This document shows positions 34,590-46,271 of a DNA stretch of 64,000 nt, in pieces. Positions within the stretch are counted from its first letter, which is position 1. Each line of letters opens with the position of its first letter. This DNA is from Halichondria panicea (Eukaryota; Porifera; Demospongiae; Suberitida; Halichondriidae): assembly GCF_963675165.1 (NCBI RefSeq), contig NC_087377.1, positions 1,265,501-1,329,500 of the forward strand. The letters run 5' to 3'. Position numbers and translations under genes: made by a program. The notes under the pieces are model-generated. The model saw only the letters and a program-made list of their open reading frames with translations. It ran no database searches and was not told the origin of the DNA.

Positions 34590-37500
34590 TGTTCGCTCCC
34601 TACCCCAGGGAAAACTACTTCTATAATAATGGCTGTTTTGGAAAATTCAGACCTTTCCAAGCCCCCACAACTTCAATTTGGAAACTTTTTTAGGGGATTG
34701 CTATATATGTAGTAGTTGGAGCATGCAAAGACTGTATACGTACCCTAGGTTGTTCTAGCTATAAGGACAGAAACATCATAAAGTGAAAAACTGTACCTAC
34801 TGCTTATAGTGGTAGCATGTGTCATAATCATTATAGCCTCAAGTATCAAACAGAAGTGAAATCTCACACTGACAGTAATTAAGACAATCATTTGTCTCTT
34901 TTTTGTGTCTTAATGGCAATTTTTTCCCTATGTTATAATGATTCCCAGAGTGAAACACGGATAGGTTTCGAGGCGCTAAGTGTTACCTTTTCTCTTTTCT
35001 ATCTAAATACTAAATAGATAAACTACCACCTTAACCGAATAGCCGCGGTTGACGCTTTGAAGCGTCAATACGTGAATAGCTGGTAGCCGCGGTTGACGCT
35101 TTGAAGCGTCAACCGCACATTACTCTACTCTTAATTTGTGGTGAGCTACAACCTTCCAGAGCTCCACAGCTTTGCAAAGCTTCTCTCGAAGGTCAACAGA
35201 AGCCGTACTGAGTCCGATCACCATAGGTTAGCAATCAAAAATTTGCTGAAATTTTCATGTGAAATTTGTATTTCAATATCAATCTCAAAAGTGAACATAC
35301 ATTATAATAAATACAATTACAATTAATTCTATGGTACAACAATGACTAAGAGGCCTCTGTACACAGGGGATGAGGTACTCCTAGGTATCCTGGATAGTAG
35401 TCACAGTGAGTAGAGCTTCTCAGACCCATAAGATGGTGGTGGTTCCATGGCAGATAGCAGACGATAGTTCCATAGACCTGCATGAGGAAGAAGGAGTATT
35501 ACCAACCAAGCAGACCACCTCTAGAATCAATTGTTCTTACACACAGTAGAACATAACTAGTCTCGCGAGCAGACGTGGGAGGGAGGGAACGTCTGGTAAC
35601 TATTGCAGCAATTCCGTGGACCCCTGCCAGAATGTTGGCAGTGCCAATCAGATTTGTCCATGTCATAGTGGGCGGTAACACCCCGTATATTTTCCTATTA
35701 TAGCATAAAATGAACGTGAAAAGAAGGATTATTGACTCTAGCAAAGGCTAATTTTAGTGTTGAACCATACCTGGCTGCGAAGGAACTCGGTTACAAGGAG
35801 CTCAGACCAAGCAAGAGCTAGCTAGCTGCGAATGAAAATATTTGTCTACATGTGAATTTGGTTAATTAACAAATATCTTGCACGTGACTACATTCCTCAG
35901 TGCCATGGAATTGCTGCAATAGTTACCAGACTTTCCCTCTAGGACAAGTCTGCTCGCGAGACTAGAACATAACCTCCTCAGAGACAAACACCAGCCAACA
36001 AGCCAGCCATAAAGAAATTGAATTTTAAATGTACCTTTGTTTGGGGTGGTGCCTAAAAGATCAAAAGATTATCATGCAATCAATACACACACTAAATTGA
36101 ATAATAACATTCAGCCACATAATTATAATTGAATTGCTATAACAGACAGCAGACTAAAAATTGGGTAGATACATGTAACACAGCACTAACTCACAAGCCA
36201 ACAAACCCAAAAAAGTATATTGAGAATGGCCATACACAAAGTACAGTACATCTCATACAAGGGTGCCAAATAATTATGAATCATGCAACCTTAGACATAA
36301 TTATGTATAGGCCCCCACAAGCAAACTTACATGCAATGGCACTCATAGGCACATATAAAGTAATTGTGATCCTACAACAAACTGGGAGTTCATAAAAAGA
36401 TTTAACTTTGGGCACAGAATTACAATGCATATCACAGGCAAACACACAAGCCAACTAATGACAAATTGTGACCTAATCCTAGCTGGGGAGCATAACACAA
36501 CCAACAAGCCTATTATGTTGGGAAGAAAATGTCCTTACACAAGTAAACAGTACACTCACTCATAAACAGTACACTCATAAGCCCAACAAGCCTTTTCTTT
36601 CTTTCCCCTGAAAAGGTCAGAACATTATTATGCAATCAACCTCTGTACAGTGAGCCTAATTGAGTAGTGAGCCTAATTGAATTGTAACCTTGGAAGCAAG
36701 CAGGAACTTCACACAAGCCAACCCCAATTGGAAGCAAGCAGGAACTTTACACAAGCCAACCCCAATTGGAAGCAAGCAGGAACTTCACACAAGCCTAGGC
36801 ATAACTTTTGGCAGAGCACTGATAATATTTAGCATGGTATAAAGTACCATTTTACACATGGTGAGGCCTGCTTCTTGCAATTTACAGAGTACCTCTGACA
36901 ATCTCCTGTCGTGCTCTTCCTGTGTCGGGCCACAGGCACACACACACACACAGATACACACAAGCGCACGCGTGTGCACAGATACACATACACACACATA
37001 CACCCGCGCGGGCACACATACAAACACAGACACAGATACACACACACATACACCCGCGAGGGCACACATACATACACACACACACGCACACACATAAATA
37101 TACACACAAGTGCGCGCACGCACGCACACACCACTTACTGTAAGCAGTTCCACTCCTGGCCAGACTATGGACTCCCACCATCTCAACCAATCTGTTGGCC
37201 CAAACTTTCAGATCTCCGATTCAAGACAAAATTCCAGCATTCATCACAGCTGATAACAGAATACATTGTGGATGAGACCAACAGATAGCTAAGCAAATCA
37301 ATGATGACCCCTTTACATTGCAACACTGCTGAGCGTACATATAGGCTTCTGTATTTTAAACTCGGCTTCAACACACTGTTGGAGCCAGTACACTTTACAA
37401 GCTACGTAGGTAAGCGTAATATCAGCTAAGAACGCTATGTACAAGCTAAAAACAGCATCGCTATAATCATACGCACAAAGCTTACCTCTGAAGTAAAATC

Positions 37501-40500
37501 TCGCTCTGTCCTTGGCGCGTAGCTGGTTGACTGTTCAGATTGGAGGTCCTGACAGAGTAACTAGCTACAAGGTAGCTTAAAGAGAACTGTTACTGTTACT
37601 AAGGGGTGCATCTTTCTTTGCCACACTGAAAAGAATGAATATCAAACACTGTGCACTATACTCTAAAAACAGGCTCTAAACTAACTCAGCTTCTACACAA
37701 GTATACTTTACACACTCATAAGCTATCTAGGCAAGTGCAGAAGCATATTAAATCAGCTCAGAGGCTTATAAAGGCTTATACTAGCTACATAATGCTTGCT
37801 ATAATACGCACACAAAGCTTACCTCTGAAGAGATCCCTCGCTCTGGCCTTGGCTGGTTGACTTTTCCGTAAGAAACAAGGAGATCCTGACACAGTAACTA
37901 CTGTAGACTACTTTGCTACGAAGTTGAATAAAGAAAATTGTCACTGTTTCCAAGTTATACATCTTTCTTTGCTAGAAGCGAATGCTGAAAAAGAGAAAAT
38001 AATTTGAATATCAAACCTTGTAGACTACACTAAAAAAACAGGCTCTAAACTAACTGAACTATTCTTTCAGTATATTTCATATACTCAGAGGCTATCTAGG
38101 TAGGTGGACAAGCATAGTAAATCAGCTCAAAAGGCTTCTAAAGGCTAGACTAGGAAATGATGATCTCTATATACACACAGAGCTTACCTGTGAAATGATC
38201 CTTCGCTGGGGCCTTGGCTGGTTACCTGCTCCGTTCAAAACTCAGAGATCCTGGCAGAATAACTATTCTAGACTAGTTTGCAACAAAGTTGCCTGCAGAT
38301 AACTGCTACTGCTTCTTAGCTACGCAGCTGATAATGAAAGTAATTTAAAATTAATTAGATTTTGGTTCCGCGGTGGGCGGTACGGTACTATGTATGAAAT
38401 CATAACCGCGGCTATTCGGCTGTACAATACAATATTACTGTTACTGGTACTAATACAGTATAAAGTGTGTACTGTGTAGTGACCTTTTTCTGAAGTATCT
38501 GCAGTAGGTTTGAAGGGTTTTTCACAATATCCTGGTCAGGTTTGGCCCTGCTCTTAGTGGAAGGAGGAAACTCGTGCTCACATTCGGGACATTTCTTGCA
38601 GCGAATGTGACAGCTCTCCTCACAGTTAGGACACACTCTCAGAGTCACTGGCTGGCCACCTGTGTGGGTGTGTGTGTGTGTGTGTGGGAGGGGGCGTATA
38701 AATGGTATAGATGAATTAAGATGTACGTGCACATGGGATAAATTACTTTTTCGTTTCTTTGTCGGTGGTGGTCCATTCTCGTCACTCCTGGAGTCAGTGT
38801 CTCCAGTCACAGCAGCTGTATAGAGAGAGTAGCTGTATTGGACCACACTGTGTACTCATGATCCTAGTGAGCTTACATTGTTGTGGTAGAGACTTGAGGT
38901 AGTCCGCAATTTCAGTGTGACCTGCCTGTGTAGCAAAGTCAAGAGGAGTCTCACCATCATCGTCAGTTACACCTAAACAAGAGTGGGTGTAGAAACAAAG
39001 GTATAACACTGCATGGTGGTTGTGTTGTACTCACTGATATCACAGTTGGCCTTCTCCACCAAGTACTGCACCACATCTTTGTGTCCACTGCAGCATGCAT
39101 TGTGGAGAGAGGTCCAGTTGTCAACATCCTTCAAATCTGCACATAACACACCATACGCTATTAGACACACAATCAAAACACTAATAGTTATAATTATACA
39201 CAGTCTAATCAACAAAATTAAGTACCATGCAGGGACACTACTTGCAGGTTGTGTTATACGCTATGTAACTTGTCATTAATAATTATGGACTTTGAACTTT
39301 CGATATCCATTTTAAACACTCATAGTCGATTATATTTACCATTCTGTTCTGCATGTCATTTCATTTTGTACATATATAAATTGTAACTGTAATAGTCTGC
39401 TAGTACTGTAGCTTGTAGCTTCATTACCATAAAGCTTTAGCACCCGTTGAGTTAGCAAGTAGTGAACACATACTAAAATAGGCCATTAAAAGCACAATAG
39501 ATTATCACACTCACTGGGGTCAACTTTGTGTTGCTCGACTAGTTCCTTCAATACACACGATAATTACATGAACAGAACTGTGTCTAATCAATTGGAAAGA
39601 CAAACAGTAGGAGAGGCTATGGGAACAAATACAGAGCTAGAGACTATCAAAAATCTGACCCGGCTAAAATAATATAGCTCAACATAAATAAAGGAGTACA
39701 GAGATTGGCAATGGAATTCAAATGCCCTGCGGTTGGATCAAATCTTTTAATTTTGGAAAAAAAGGGCCAAAGAAACAGTATAGATTGTCTTTCTGTCAGT
39801 ACAATACTTGAGACCATAACTATGAGACACAGTTCTAGCATAGCTATAATTATTTTAGATACTATACGAAATGTGTACACCTCTAGCTACTTCACAACAA
39901 TCGGTTTCGTCATTTCAAATTAAGCACTACGACAGGTAGTTTCTGGCAAGACAGTATAATTATACATGTGTGATGCCTACCAGCGAGGGGCATTGTATCA
40001 AAGCTTTGGGAGGGTTTGGAATGTGAAAAAAAATAGCAAATTCGTGTACAATTGTTTCGCTATAGACCAGAAATTATTATCGTAAAGGTATAACTATACA
40101 CCCCAGCACCTTCAGTATGAGCTCCATGAGTAACAAGTGTCTTTACAATCTCAAGGTAGCCCCTCAGGCAAGCCCAGTGTAATGGAGGCAGCTTTTCCGC
40201 CCACTCGTCACTCCAGTAGAGCTGTTGGTTGGGGTCTGCCCCCTGTCCCAACAGGGACCTAACTTTGGTGACATCATCACTGCGTACAGCCTGGTATAAG
40301 TCCTCGGCTAGCTTCTTTTGAGCACTGTACAAAATAGATGGTTGGGGGGTCAGTCATACAGAGAATTACTTGATATGTGTATAATTATAGTTTATACAAG
40401 TGACACCATGCACATATCCAGCTGTCACTTTGCTCATAGATAAAGAAGAGAGGGATTGGCAACGGAAGTTAAACGTAAACTTTTGTGCAGGGGGTGTTGC

Positions 40501-41202
40501 AGGGGGTGTGGCTTAATCCTGAAACAATGCATGTTGTCCCCGCCTTAACGCCGCGAAACACTTTTTTATGTTTGAGGCCTTACACAGAGCTTTCTAAGAC
40601 CCCTCTTTTCACCGTTTTTTGATGGCTATCAGTATAATTATACCAATATAGCACCTATAAAAATTATAGCTAAGATTGTCTAATGCACCAATCAATGCAA
40701 AGCCCCACTACCCCCCTCCCGGGACATAGGGGGGCTTTGTCAATTATGAGGTGCAAAGGACTCTCCCCCGGGGCTATTTTATTTGACAAACCCCTGGCAA
40801 ATACCCCTGGGGCATGACAGTTGAACACAATAATAATTGCAATACTTTAGTATACAGACAACAGGCTATGATATACTGACTTTACAAAGTTTCCACCCCC
40901 AGGGCTAGGTTTTACTATAACAAAGCTCCCACAAAGCCCCCCCTTGAGGAGGGTATATAGTGGGGCTTTGCATTGATATTGATAGCCAGGTGCATAACTA
41001 AGTAGTGTCCTGGGTCACATATAGCCTCATGCATGGAAATTAAGTCTAAGTTTCAGCAGCAGGATTGTTTATAATTATACTGACAGTAAGACAATCATTT
41101 GTCCCTCAACCGTTCCCCGGCCGATCCCAGCCTGGAGTTTCTTTCCATGTAAAAGTATAGAGTCTACATGTTCACTCACTCTGAGTCTTGTTCAGTAGCC
41201 AT
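33725..41202 (-). CDS. Ankyrin-repeat protein with NLS, zinc ribbon and Ser/Pro/Gln-rich tail
   Basis: Seven exons: 41202-41180 (MATEQDS), 40324-40110, 39136-39035, 38972-38877, 38815-38747, 38659-38484 and 34552-33725. All phases match and the total is 1509 bases (502 residues plus stop). Order: an N-terminal helix (KKLAEDLYQAVRSDDVTKV), ankyrin repeats (PPLHWACLRGYLEIVKTLV; WTSLHNACCSGHKDVVQYL; GETPLDFATQAGHTEIADYL), an NLS (PPPTKKRK), a zinc ribbon (CPNCEESCHIRCKKCPECEH), a short globular piece (VDQLSLLGFDIVVLVHRD), a basic patch (NPRKKKG) and a low-complexity tail. Exons 1-4 are paralogous to the ankyrin gene ending at 12290, with exons 1 and 3 of identical length. NLS plus zinc ribbon suggest a nuclear role (inference). 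A decayed ankyrin piece (LKELVEQHKVDP, about 39520-39560) lies in intron 2. The last intron (~3.9 kb) holds a candidate transposon. Confidence 0.82.
34590..35015. repeat. Segmental duplicate of 41525-41985
   Basis: Shares GGAAAACTACTTCTAT, GACCTTTCCAAG, GACAATCATTTGTCTCTTTT and GAGGCGCTAAGTGTT in the same order, with indels. Confidence 0.8.
35557..35965. mobile_element. Foldback element with TAGTCTCGCGAGCAG ends
   Basis: CTAGTCTCGCGAGCAG on the left and CTGCTCGCGAGACTAG on the right. The subterminal GGTAACTATTGCAGCAATTC is also inverted near 35905. Same family as the hairpin at 23550-23623. Confidence 0.8.
36693..36795. repeat. 36-bp tandem repeat, three units
   Basis: GGAAGCAAGCAGGAACTTCA then CACAAGCCAACCCCAATT repeats three times. 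It is followed by a CA/CG microsatellite (36935-37135). Confidence 0.9.
37440..38350. repeat. Degenerate tandem repeat, about 350-bp period, three units
   Basis: Each unit contains AGCTTACCT, a CTCGCT or TTCGCT segment, CCTTGGC, a GCTGGTT segment, GATCCTG or GGTCCTGAC, and TATCTAGG. Divergence is high. No open frame persists across units. Confidence 0.7.
40693..40975. mobile_element. Inverted-repeat element with CAATGCAAAGCCCCACTA ends
   Basis: CAATGCAAAGCCCCACTA is mirrored by TAGTGGGGCTTTGCATTG. The interior is rich in C and G runs. It lies between exons 1 and 2 of the second ankyrin gene. Confidence 0.75.
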
Positions 41203-41250
41203 TATAATTATATTGAAGCTTATAAATTATACAGACTTGAGTTTTCTCTG

Positions 41251-41320
41251 TCTCAGTTCCGCCGTTCAGTAAACAGCAAAGCAAAGTGCCACACCCTCTT
41301 TTGTATTTCAAGGGCCTTTC
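41251..41320 (-). promoter_or_regulatory. Conserved 5' flank of ankyrin gene 2
   Basis: Shares CAGTAAACA, AAAGCAAAGTGCC and CACCCTCTTT with 12322-12375, just upstream of the start codon at 41202. Confidence 0.45.
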
Positions 41321-41391
41321 TGCCACCATATACATGTAGATAAAAGGATAGGAAACTGATCATGTGATCCCATAAGCTGCATATAAAATAC

Positions 41392-41493
41392 TAGCCTCGA
41401 TCCCAGGCGGAGTTTTCGCTTTTATAACGGTTAGGCAAACAGTTGTTTGCCTAACCGTTATAAAAGCGAAAACTCGGCCTGGGATCGAGGCTA
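41392..41493. repeat. Hairpin element, TAGCCTCGA family (long)
   Basis: Near-perfect 100-bp palindrome with arms TAGCCTCGATCCCAGGC and the complement, centred on GGCAAACAGTTGTTTGCC. Confidence 0.9.
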
Positions 41494-41524
41494 CATACAC
41501 TGAGCTAAGATACAGCCATGTTTC

Positions 41525-41985
41525 TCTCCCAAACCCCCAGGAAAACTACTTCTATGGCTGTTTTGAAAAATTCAGACCTTTCCAAGTCTCCCTACCACTT
41601 CAATTTAATGTCCCTTTATACTAGGTATCATTTGGAAATAACATAAACTTTTTTGGGATTGCTAAGAAGTAGCTACAGGTACAGAAACATTGCTTTCACT
41701 ACTTAGGATGTTTCTTGTACCAATAACACCTATAATACAGCTAGAACAACCTAATTAAGAAGTGTACTGTGTGTCATATAGCCTCAAGCATTAAACAGAA
41801 GTAAAAGTTTAGCAGCAGGGTTCTCACACTGACAGTAAGACAATCATTTGTCTCTTTTTTGTGTTTTTGGCCATTTTTTTCCATGTACAGTAGGCGGCCT
41901 CGAATGAATCCCGGGGGGGGGAAACGCGGATAGTTTTCGAGGCGCTAAGTGTTTCCTATCCTCTTATCTATGCTGCCACAAAATT
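41525..41985. repeat. Segmental duplicate of 34590-35015
   Basis: Same ordered blocks as 34590-35015. It lies between the kinase gene end and the ankyrin start. Confidence 0.8.
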
Positions 41986-42366
41986 AAAACTGTTTACCTA
42001 ATTAAATTTTTCACTGAACATAATAGTGGAGTCATGTGATCCTACTACACACAAAACAACACTTATAAACACACGGAAAAATGAATATTAAAATTCAGGA
42101 ACTGCTCCAAATTGATCTACAGATGTCATTGTTGTCGTAACCTTTGAACCCTCTCCAAAGGGGGGTGCTCCAAACAAATCTCGTCTTGCATTGTCAGCAG
42201 TATTATGAGTGGGCGGGGTAGAGGAACGTCCGTCAAATGAAGTGCTACCAAGGACTGCCAGTCTGTGAGGTGTGTGTGTGTGTGTGTGTGTGGGGGGGGG
42301 TTGTGTGGGTGTGGAGTGTGTGTGTGTGTGGAGTGTGTGAGTGTGTGGAGTGTGTGAGTGTGTGTG

Positions 42367-42579
42367 AGCAAGGTGTCATACAGGATTTTGAAGTAGAGGG
42401 GGGGAAAAATAAAACTTCGGTAACCAGAACATTTTGGCTAAAAAAAAGGTCAAATATTTCAATACCCTGTTAGTACGTAAAATTTCCAGCTATGGACACT
42501 CTGTCATACAACTAGTAGCACATTTTAGGAGAGGGATATCCCCTTCCCACTGCCCCGGGTCCTGCAGTATAACACCCTG
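42367..42579. mobile_element. CAGGGTGTCATA-family element, copy with 5-bp target duplication
   Basis: Left end CAAGGTGTCATACAGG, right end CAGTATAACACCCTG, flanked by GTGAG on both sides (42362-42366 and 42580-42584). It lies in the last intron of kinase copy B. Confidence 0.85.
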
Positions 42580-43204
42580 GTGAGTATGTGTGTGAGAGAG
42601 TGAACACATGTGAGGGATGGGAGGTTGAATAAGCAGTATAGAGTTGTCTATTGTGGTCACCCTCTATAATACAGCCAGGTTTAATAAGGGACCCAGAGTC
42701 AGCCTCTGCCCAGCCTAGGGGCCACCACAATAAACATTCTGTATAATTATAAGGCCATGCAAAGTCAATTTGAAGTCTCTCAGCACTAGAAAATTGACAC
42801 CCACTCACCACTGTGGTCTCTGATCCTATTCTTTGTGGAGTGAACGGGACATGACCAAAAGCATCCAGTCCACTGTCTACGCTCTTATGGAATCCTGCAT
42901 TCTGATTGGACGGCTTCAGGTTCGATACTCATTGTTGCCGTGGCGAATTTGACCCGCAACCTTCCAAGGTCGATCTTAAGACGAAATGGTTGTCATGGTA
43001 ACTGCTGTGGCAATAGCCTTCGTTGCGATGATGGGGTTGACAGTCACAGAGGGTTTCGATTGGTTGGTTGGTTTCTTAGCAACAGGACGAGCATTTTTTG
43101 GAGAAGGGACGGGATTTAGCGGACAAGGGGAACGCTGTGTGGAGATAATTATAAATTATGGTGAATAATAATTATTACACAATTTTTACAATGTCACTAT
43201 AATT

Positions 43205-43890
43205 ATTAGCAGGCCACCCTCTATAATACAGCCAGGTTAATGGGCCCCAAAGTCTCCATAGCATGTGTTTGGACATGTATTAGCAGGCCACCCTCTATAA
43301 TACAGCCAGGTTAATGGGCCCCAAAGTCTCCATAGCATGTGTTTGGACATGTATTAGCAGGCCACCCTCTATAATACAGCCAGGTTAATGGGCCCCAAAG
43401 TCTCCATAGCATGTGTTTGGACATGTATTAGCAGGCCACCCTCTATAATACAGCCAGGTTAATGGGCCCCAAAGTCTCCATAGCATGTGTTTGGACCTAT
43501 GTTAGCAGGCCACCCTCTATAATACAGCCAGGTTAATGGGCCCCAAAGTCTCCATAGCATGTGTTTGGACATGTATTAGCAGGCCACCCTCTATAATACA
43601 GCCAGGTGAATGGGCCCCAAAGTCTCCATAGCATGTGTTTGGACCTGTGTTAGCAGGCCACCCTCTATAATACAGCCAGGTGAATGGGCCCCAAAGTCTC
43701 CATAGCATGTGTTTGGACCTGTGTTAGCAGACCACCCTCTATAATACAGCCAGGTTAATGGGCCCCGAAGTCTCCATAGCATGTGTTTGGACCTGTGTTA
43801 GCAGGCCACCCTCTATAAAACAGCCAGGCCCGAAAGTCTCCATAGCATGTGTTTGGACCTGTGTTAGCAGACCACCCTCTATAATACAGC
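43205..43890. repeat. 74-bp minisatellite, about nine units
   Basis: Same unit as 12770-13015 (CAGGCCACCCTCTATAATAC; CATGTGTTTGGACATG) in the same intron of the paralogous kinase. Both arrays end with a shared GTTGGTCTACC. Confidence 0.95.
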
Positions 43891-44147
43891 CACTGTTGGT
43901 CTACCGACCACTATACATACACAGGGTATACTAATAGTAAGGTACTCACAAAGACATTAGTGACATGGTTGGTGGTTCCTGTGATCCTGGACACCACCTC
44001 ACACACTTGCCAGATACTGGGACACAGCTCAGGGTCAGAGGTCAACAGGTAGCCTACAAGGGAGGGGGAGAATACACGTATCATTAGAGCAATACACTTA
44101 AGGATGGCAGAGTATCATAGCACCTGTAGCTAGTGTGTGTTCTTAAA

Positions 44148-44377
44148 TACCGTATAGCGCGAAATTTTCGAGGGGCTTAATTTTCGTGGATTTCGTGGGT
44201 TAGCAATCCTACACGAAAATAAAGTCCACAAAAATGGTTCTTTACCTGCTATAACGTGCAAGATTTAAAGGCGTGGCTTCCGGTAAGCAGTCATTCCGCG
44301 AACATTGTGCAACAAAATGGCTTTTAGAGGCCAATCCACGAAATATAAGTGCCTCGAAAATTTCGCGCTATACGGTA
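44148..44377. mobile_element. TA-target MITE (CCGTATAGCGCG subfamily) with empty site in paralogue
   Basis: 230 bp with termini TACCGTATAGCGCGAAATTT and ATTTCGCGCTATACGGTA. The paralogous segment near 13262-13285 reads GTTCTTAAATAATTATAATT without the insert, so the element landed at a TA that is now on both sides. This is the Tc1/mariner-type target. Confidence 0.92.
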
Positions 44378-45491
44378 CAATTAGCTCTGAAAAAAAGGTC
44401 CAGTTTACAAAAAAAAACCCAATAGTCTCAAAACTCGATTTTATACGTATACCCGTATCATACACACACCCACCCACACACACCCACACACACACCCACA
44501 CACACACACACCCACCCACACACCATACCTCAGGGTGCATGCTCTTGAGTGAACAGTTTCCATAGTCACAGAGCATGTATGTGTCGTGCACAGAGTCATG
44601 GAGTATGTTCTCAATCTGTACACACACAAATCGACACATTGGAGAAGATGGAATTTGGCATATCATAGTACTATAAATACATGTATGCAAGAATAAAAAA
44701 ATGCGTCTTATGGCATAATTATTTATGTGATTAACTTTTAAACGCCGCTATTTCAGTACAGGCCACAAATGGATATCACTGTGTGATACAAGAGTATGCA
44801 GTGATTATGATAGCTGCTCACATAACAGCATTAGTATAAGTGTCTATTACACATTTATTTCTGACTACGACTATACACAACTATGGGATAGAGCTATTGA
44901 ATGATACTTAATACTCTAAAATGGATGCTTTGTACAATAAATTATGTAACTAGTGAAATGCTTCCTCACACACACACACACACAGTGAAGCCACTCTTAA
45001 TGACCTCATCTGAAGAAAGGTTAACTGCAGGCTATGAGGTCCCAAATAAATAGTTTTTGTATACATGCAGCCAAAATGTTGTTCCCTAAACGTGTCTGTT
45101 ATAAATAGTTCAATTGTACATACCTTGAGGTCGCGATGTATGATGGGTTTTGTCCGATGGTGTAGCCTAGCAACGGCCTTAGCAACGTCAGAGAAGATAT
45201 GCAACACTTCACGTTGTCTCAGTCGAGTGCCCGCTGATTCAGCAAATCTATCACCGAAGTACCTAATAGAATAAATAATAATAATAATATTAAAAGCTTA
45301 ATTTATCACTAATTAGCTACATGCAGACAGTGTTTGTGATTCTCACTACTGTACATGATCAATGGTACCACTCCATTAGTATGACTAAGCAATAGACTAC
45401 CATCATGCACGCAGGTACACTACCACCCACTCCACTCATCACACACCACCCACTACATTAGTATGAGTAGGCAATGGGGGACCATACATTA

Positions 45492-45935
45492 TGCACCTAT
45501 CAATGTGTCGCCCCACTCCCCCCAGGAGGGGTCGGGCTTATATGGGGATTTGACCTTACCTCAGGTCAAATTTCCCCTGATGGGGGAAGGATTCTGTGTT
45601 CAAATTCCCCAGTCAACGGAGGATTTTTAAGCCCCAAGCAGTTGCACATATTAAAACAGGTTATACAAGCAGTCTTTACTACGCAAAGCCAGGTCAAATC
45701 CCCAAGTATGGGGCCAACATTTCAGGTTAAATTTCCCCGTATGTCCCGGGGGGGGGGTAGTGGGGCAACACCAGAGGAGGTCCGACATGCGTGCACGAAT
45801 CACTATAAGTTCAGTGCATTGTGGTAATTGGGGTCACGTGATATGTCCAGGCCAAATGTACTAGCATTTGTAGTGATTCGTGCACGCATGTCGGACCGGG
45901 CCTCCTCTGGGGCAAAACATTGATGATAGGTGCAC
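45492..45935. mobile_element. Foldback element with TGCACCTATC ends and empty site in paralogue
   Basis: TGCACCTATCAATG on the left and GATAGGTGCAC on the right. An internal hairpin has arms GTGCACGAATCACTATA and its complement. Copy A of the block (about 14988-15004) reads ACCATACATTACAACAAAGG with no insert, implying a TA target. The right portion of a second copy is at 60965-61175. Confidence 0.88.
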
Positions 45936-46015
45936 TACAACAAAGGGAGCTAGAGAGCTAGTCTATAGATAGAGTATCTGGGTCCACTCAATAAAATCTG
46001 ACACTGCGTACTCAC

Positions 46016-46062
46016 CCTAGCATTGTCCAGCTCCCTCTGCAGACTAGCCACCATATCCACCA
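46016..46062 (-). CDS. Coiled-coil exon fragment, copy B
   Basis: MVASLQRELDNAR with a GGGTGAGT donor, identical in context to 15075-15121. It lies upstream (minus sense) of kinase copy B, but the phase relationship to it is not established. Confidence 0.4.
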
Positions 46063-46271
46063 CCAGCAGCAATCAGTCAGGATAGATCTACCTTCAGACA
46101 GTCACTCTCTGCTAGCTCCATCTCTCTCTACACTGCTTGTAGCCTCGTGAGCATGGAGCCATCTCTGTTAGCAACTGGAGCTATATATTATAGAGTAGAT
46201 CTGTTTCAATGCTGCCTAGCTGTGAAGCTCTTAGTCTAGTCTATGGCAGAGTCTAAGGTAGCTAGCTCAGT

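Larger units (their letters stand above)
35035..38419. mobile_element. Candidate 3.4-kb transposon in an ankyrin-gene intron
   Basis: Bounded by CCGAATAGCCGCGGTT and its exact inverted complement AACCGCGGCTATTCGG. The left end is followed by tandem copies of GACGCTTTGAAGCGTC. The interior has tandem repeats (36-bp and ~350-bp) and no transposase frame. No target-site duplication was seen, so the insertion is inferred from the 16-bp ends only. Confidence 0.45.
42088..45262 (-). pseudogene. AAK1-like (NAK family) kinase, copy B, probably defective
   Basis: Exons: 45262-45124 (REVLHIFSDVAKAVARLHHR, then the catalytic HRDLK), 44615-44529 (IENILHDSVHDTYMLCDYG, the DFG position read as DYG), 44053-43950 (C-lobe end, SDPELCPSIWQVCEVV), a linker near 43134-42975 (CPLNPVPSPKNARP), ~42920-42801 (LDAFGHVPF) and 42262-42088 (RRDLFGAPPF, ending VPEF). 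NAK kinases such as AAK1 phosphorylate the AP-2 mu subunit in clathrin endocytosis, and DxF motifs in the tail bind adaptors. The N-lobe and the APE-to-helix-G exons are missing, so the 44529-to-44053 phases do not match. The linker also reads into a TAA, with further sequence in another frame. Loss of function is likely; missed exons or assembly errors are the alternative. Confidence 0.72.

Noticed and set aside
35330-35490. Minus-strand exon-like segment (MEPPPSYGSEKLYSL then stop)
   Set aside because: It follows a CATGCAG acceptor, but it sits inside the candidate 3.4-kb transposon and no upstream exon fits its phase.
42986-43168. 60-residue plus-strand hydrophobic frame
   Set aside because: Antisense shadow of the Pro/Lys-rich linker exon of kinase copy B.
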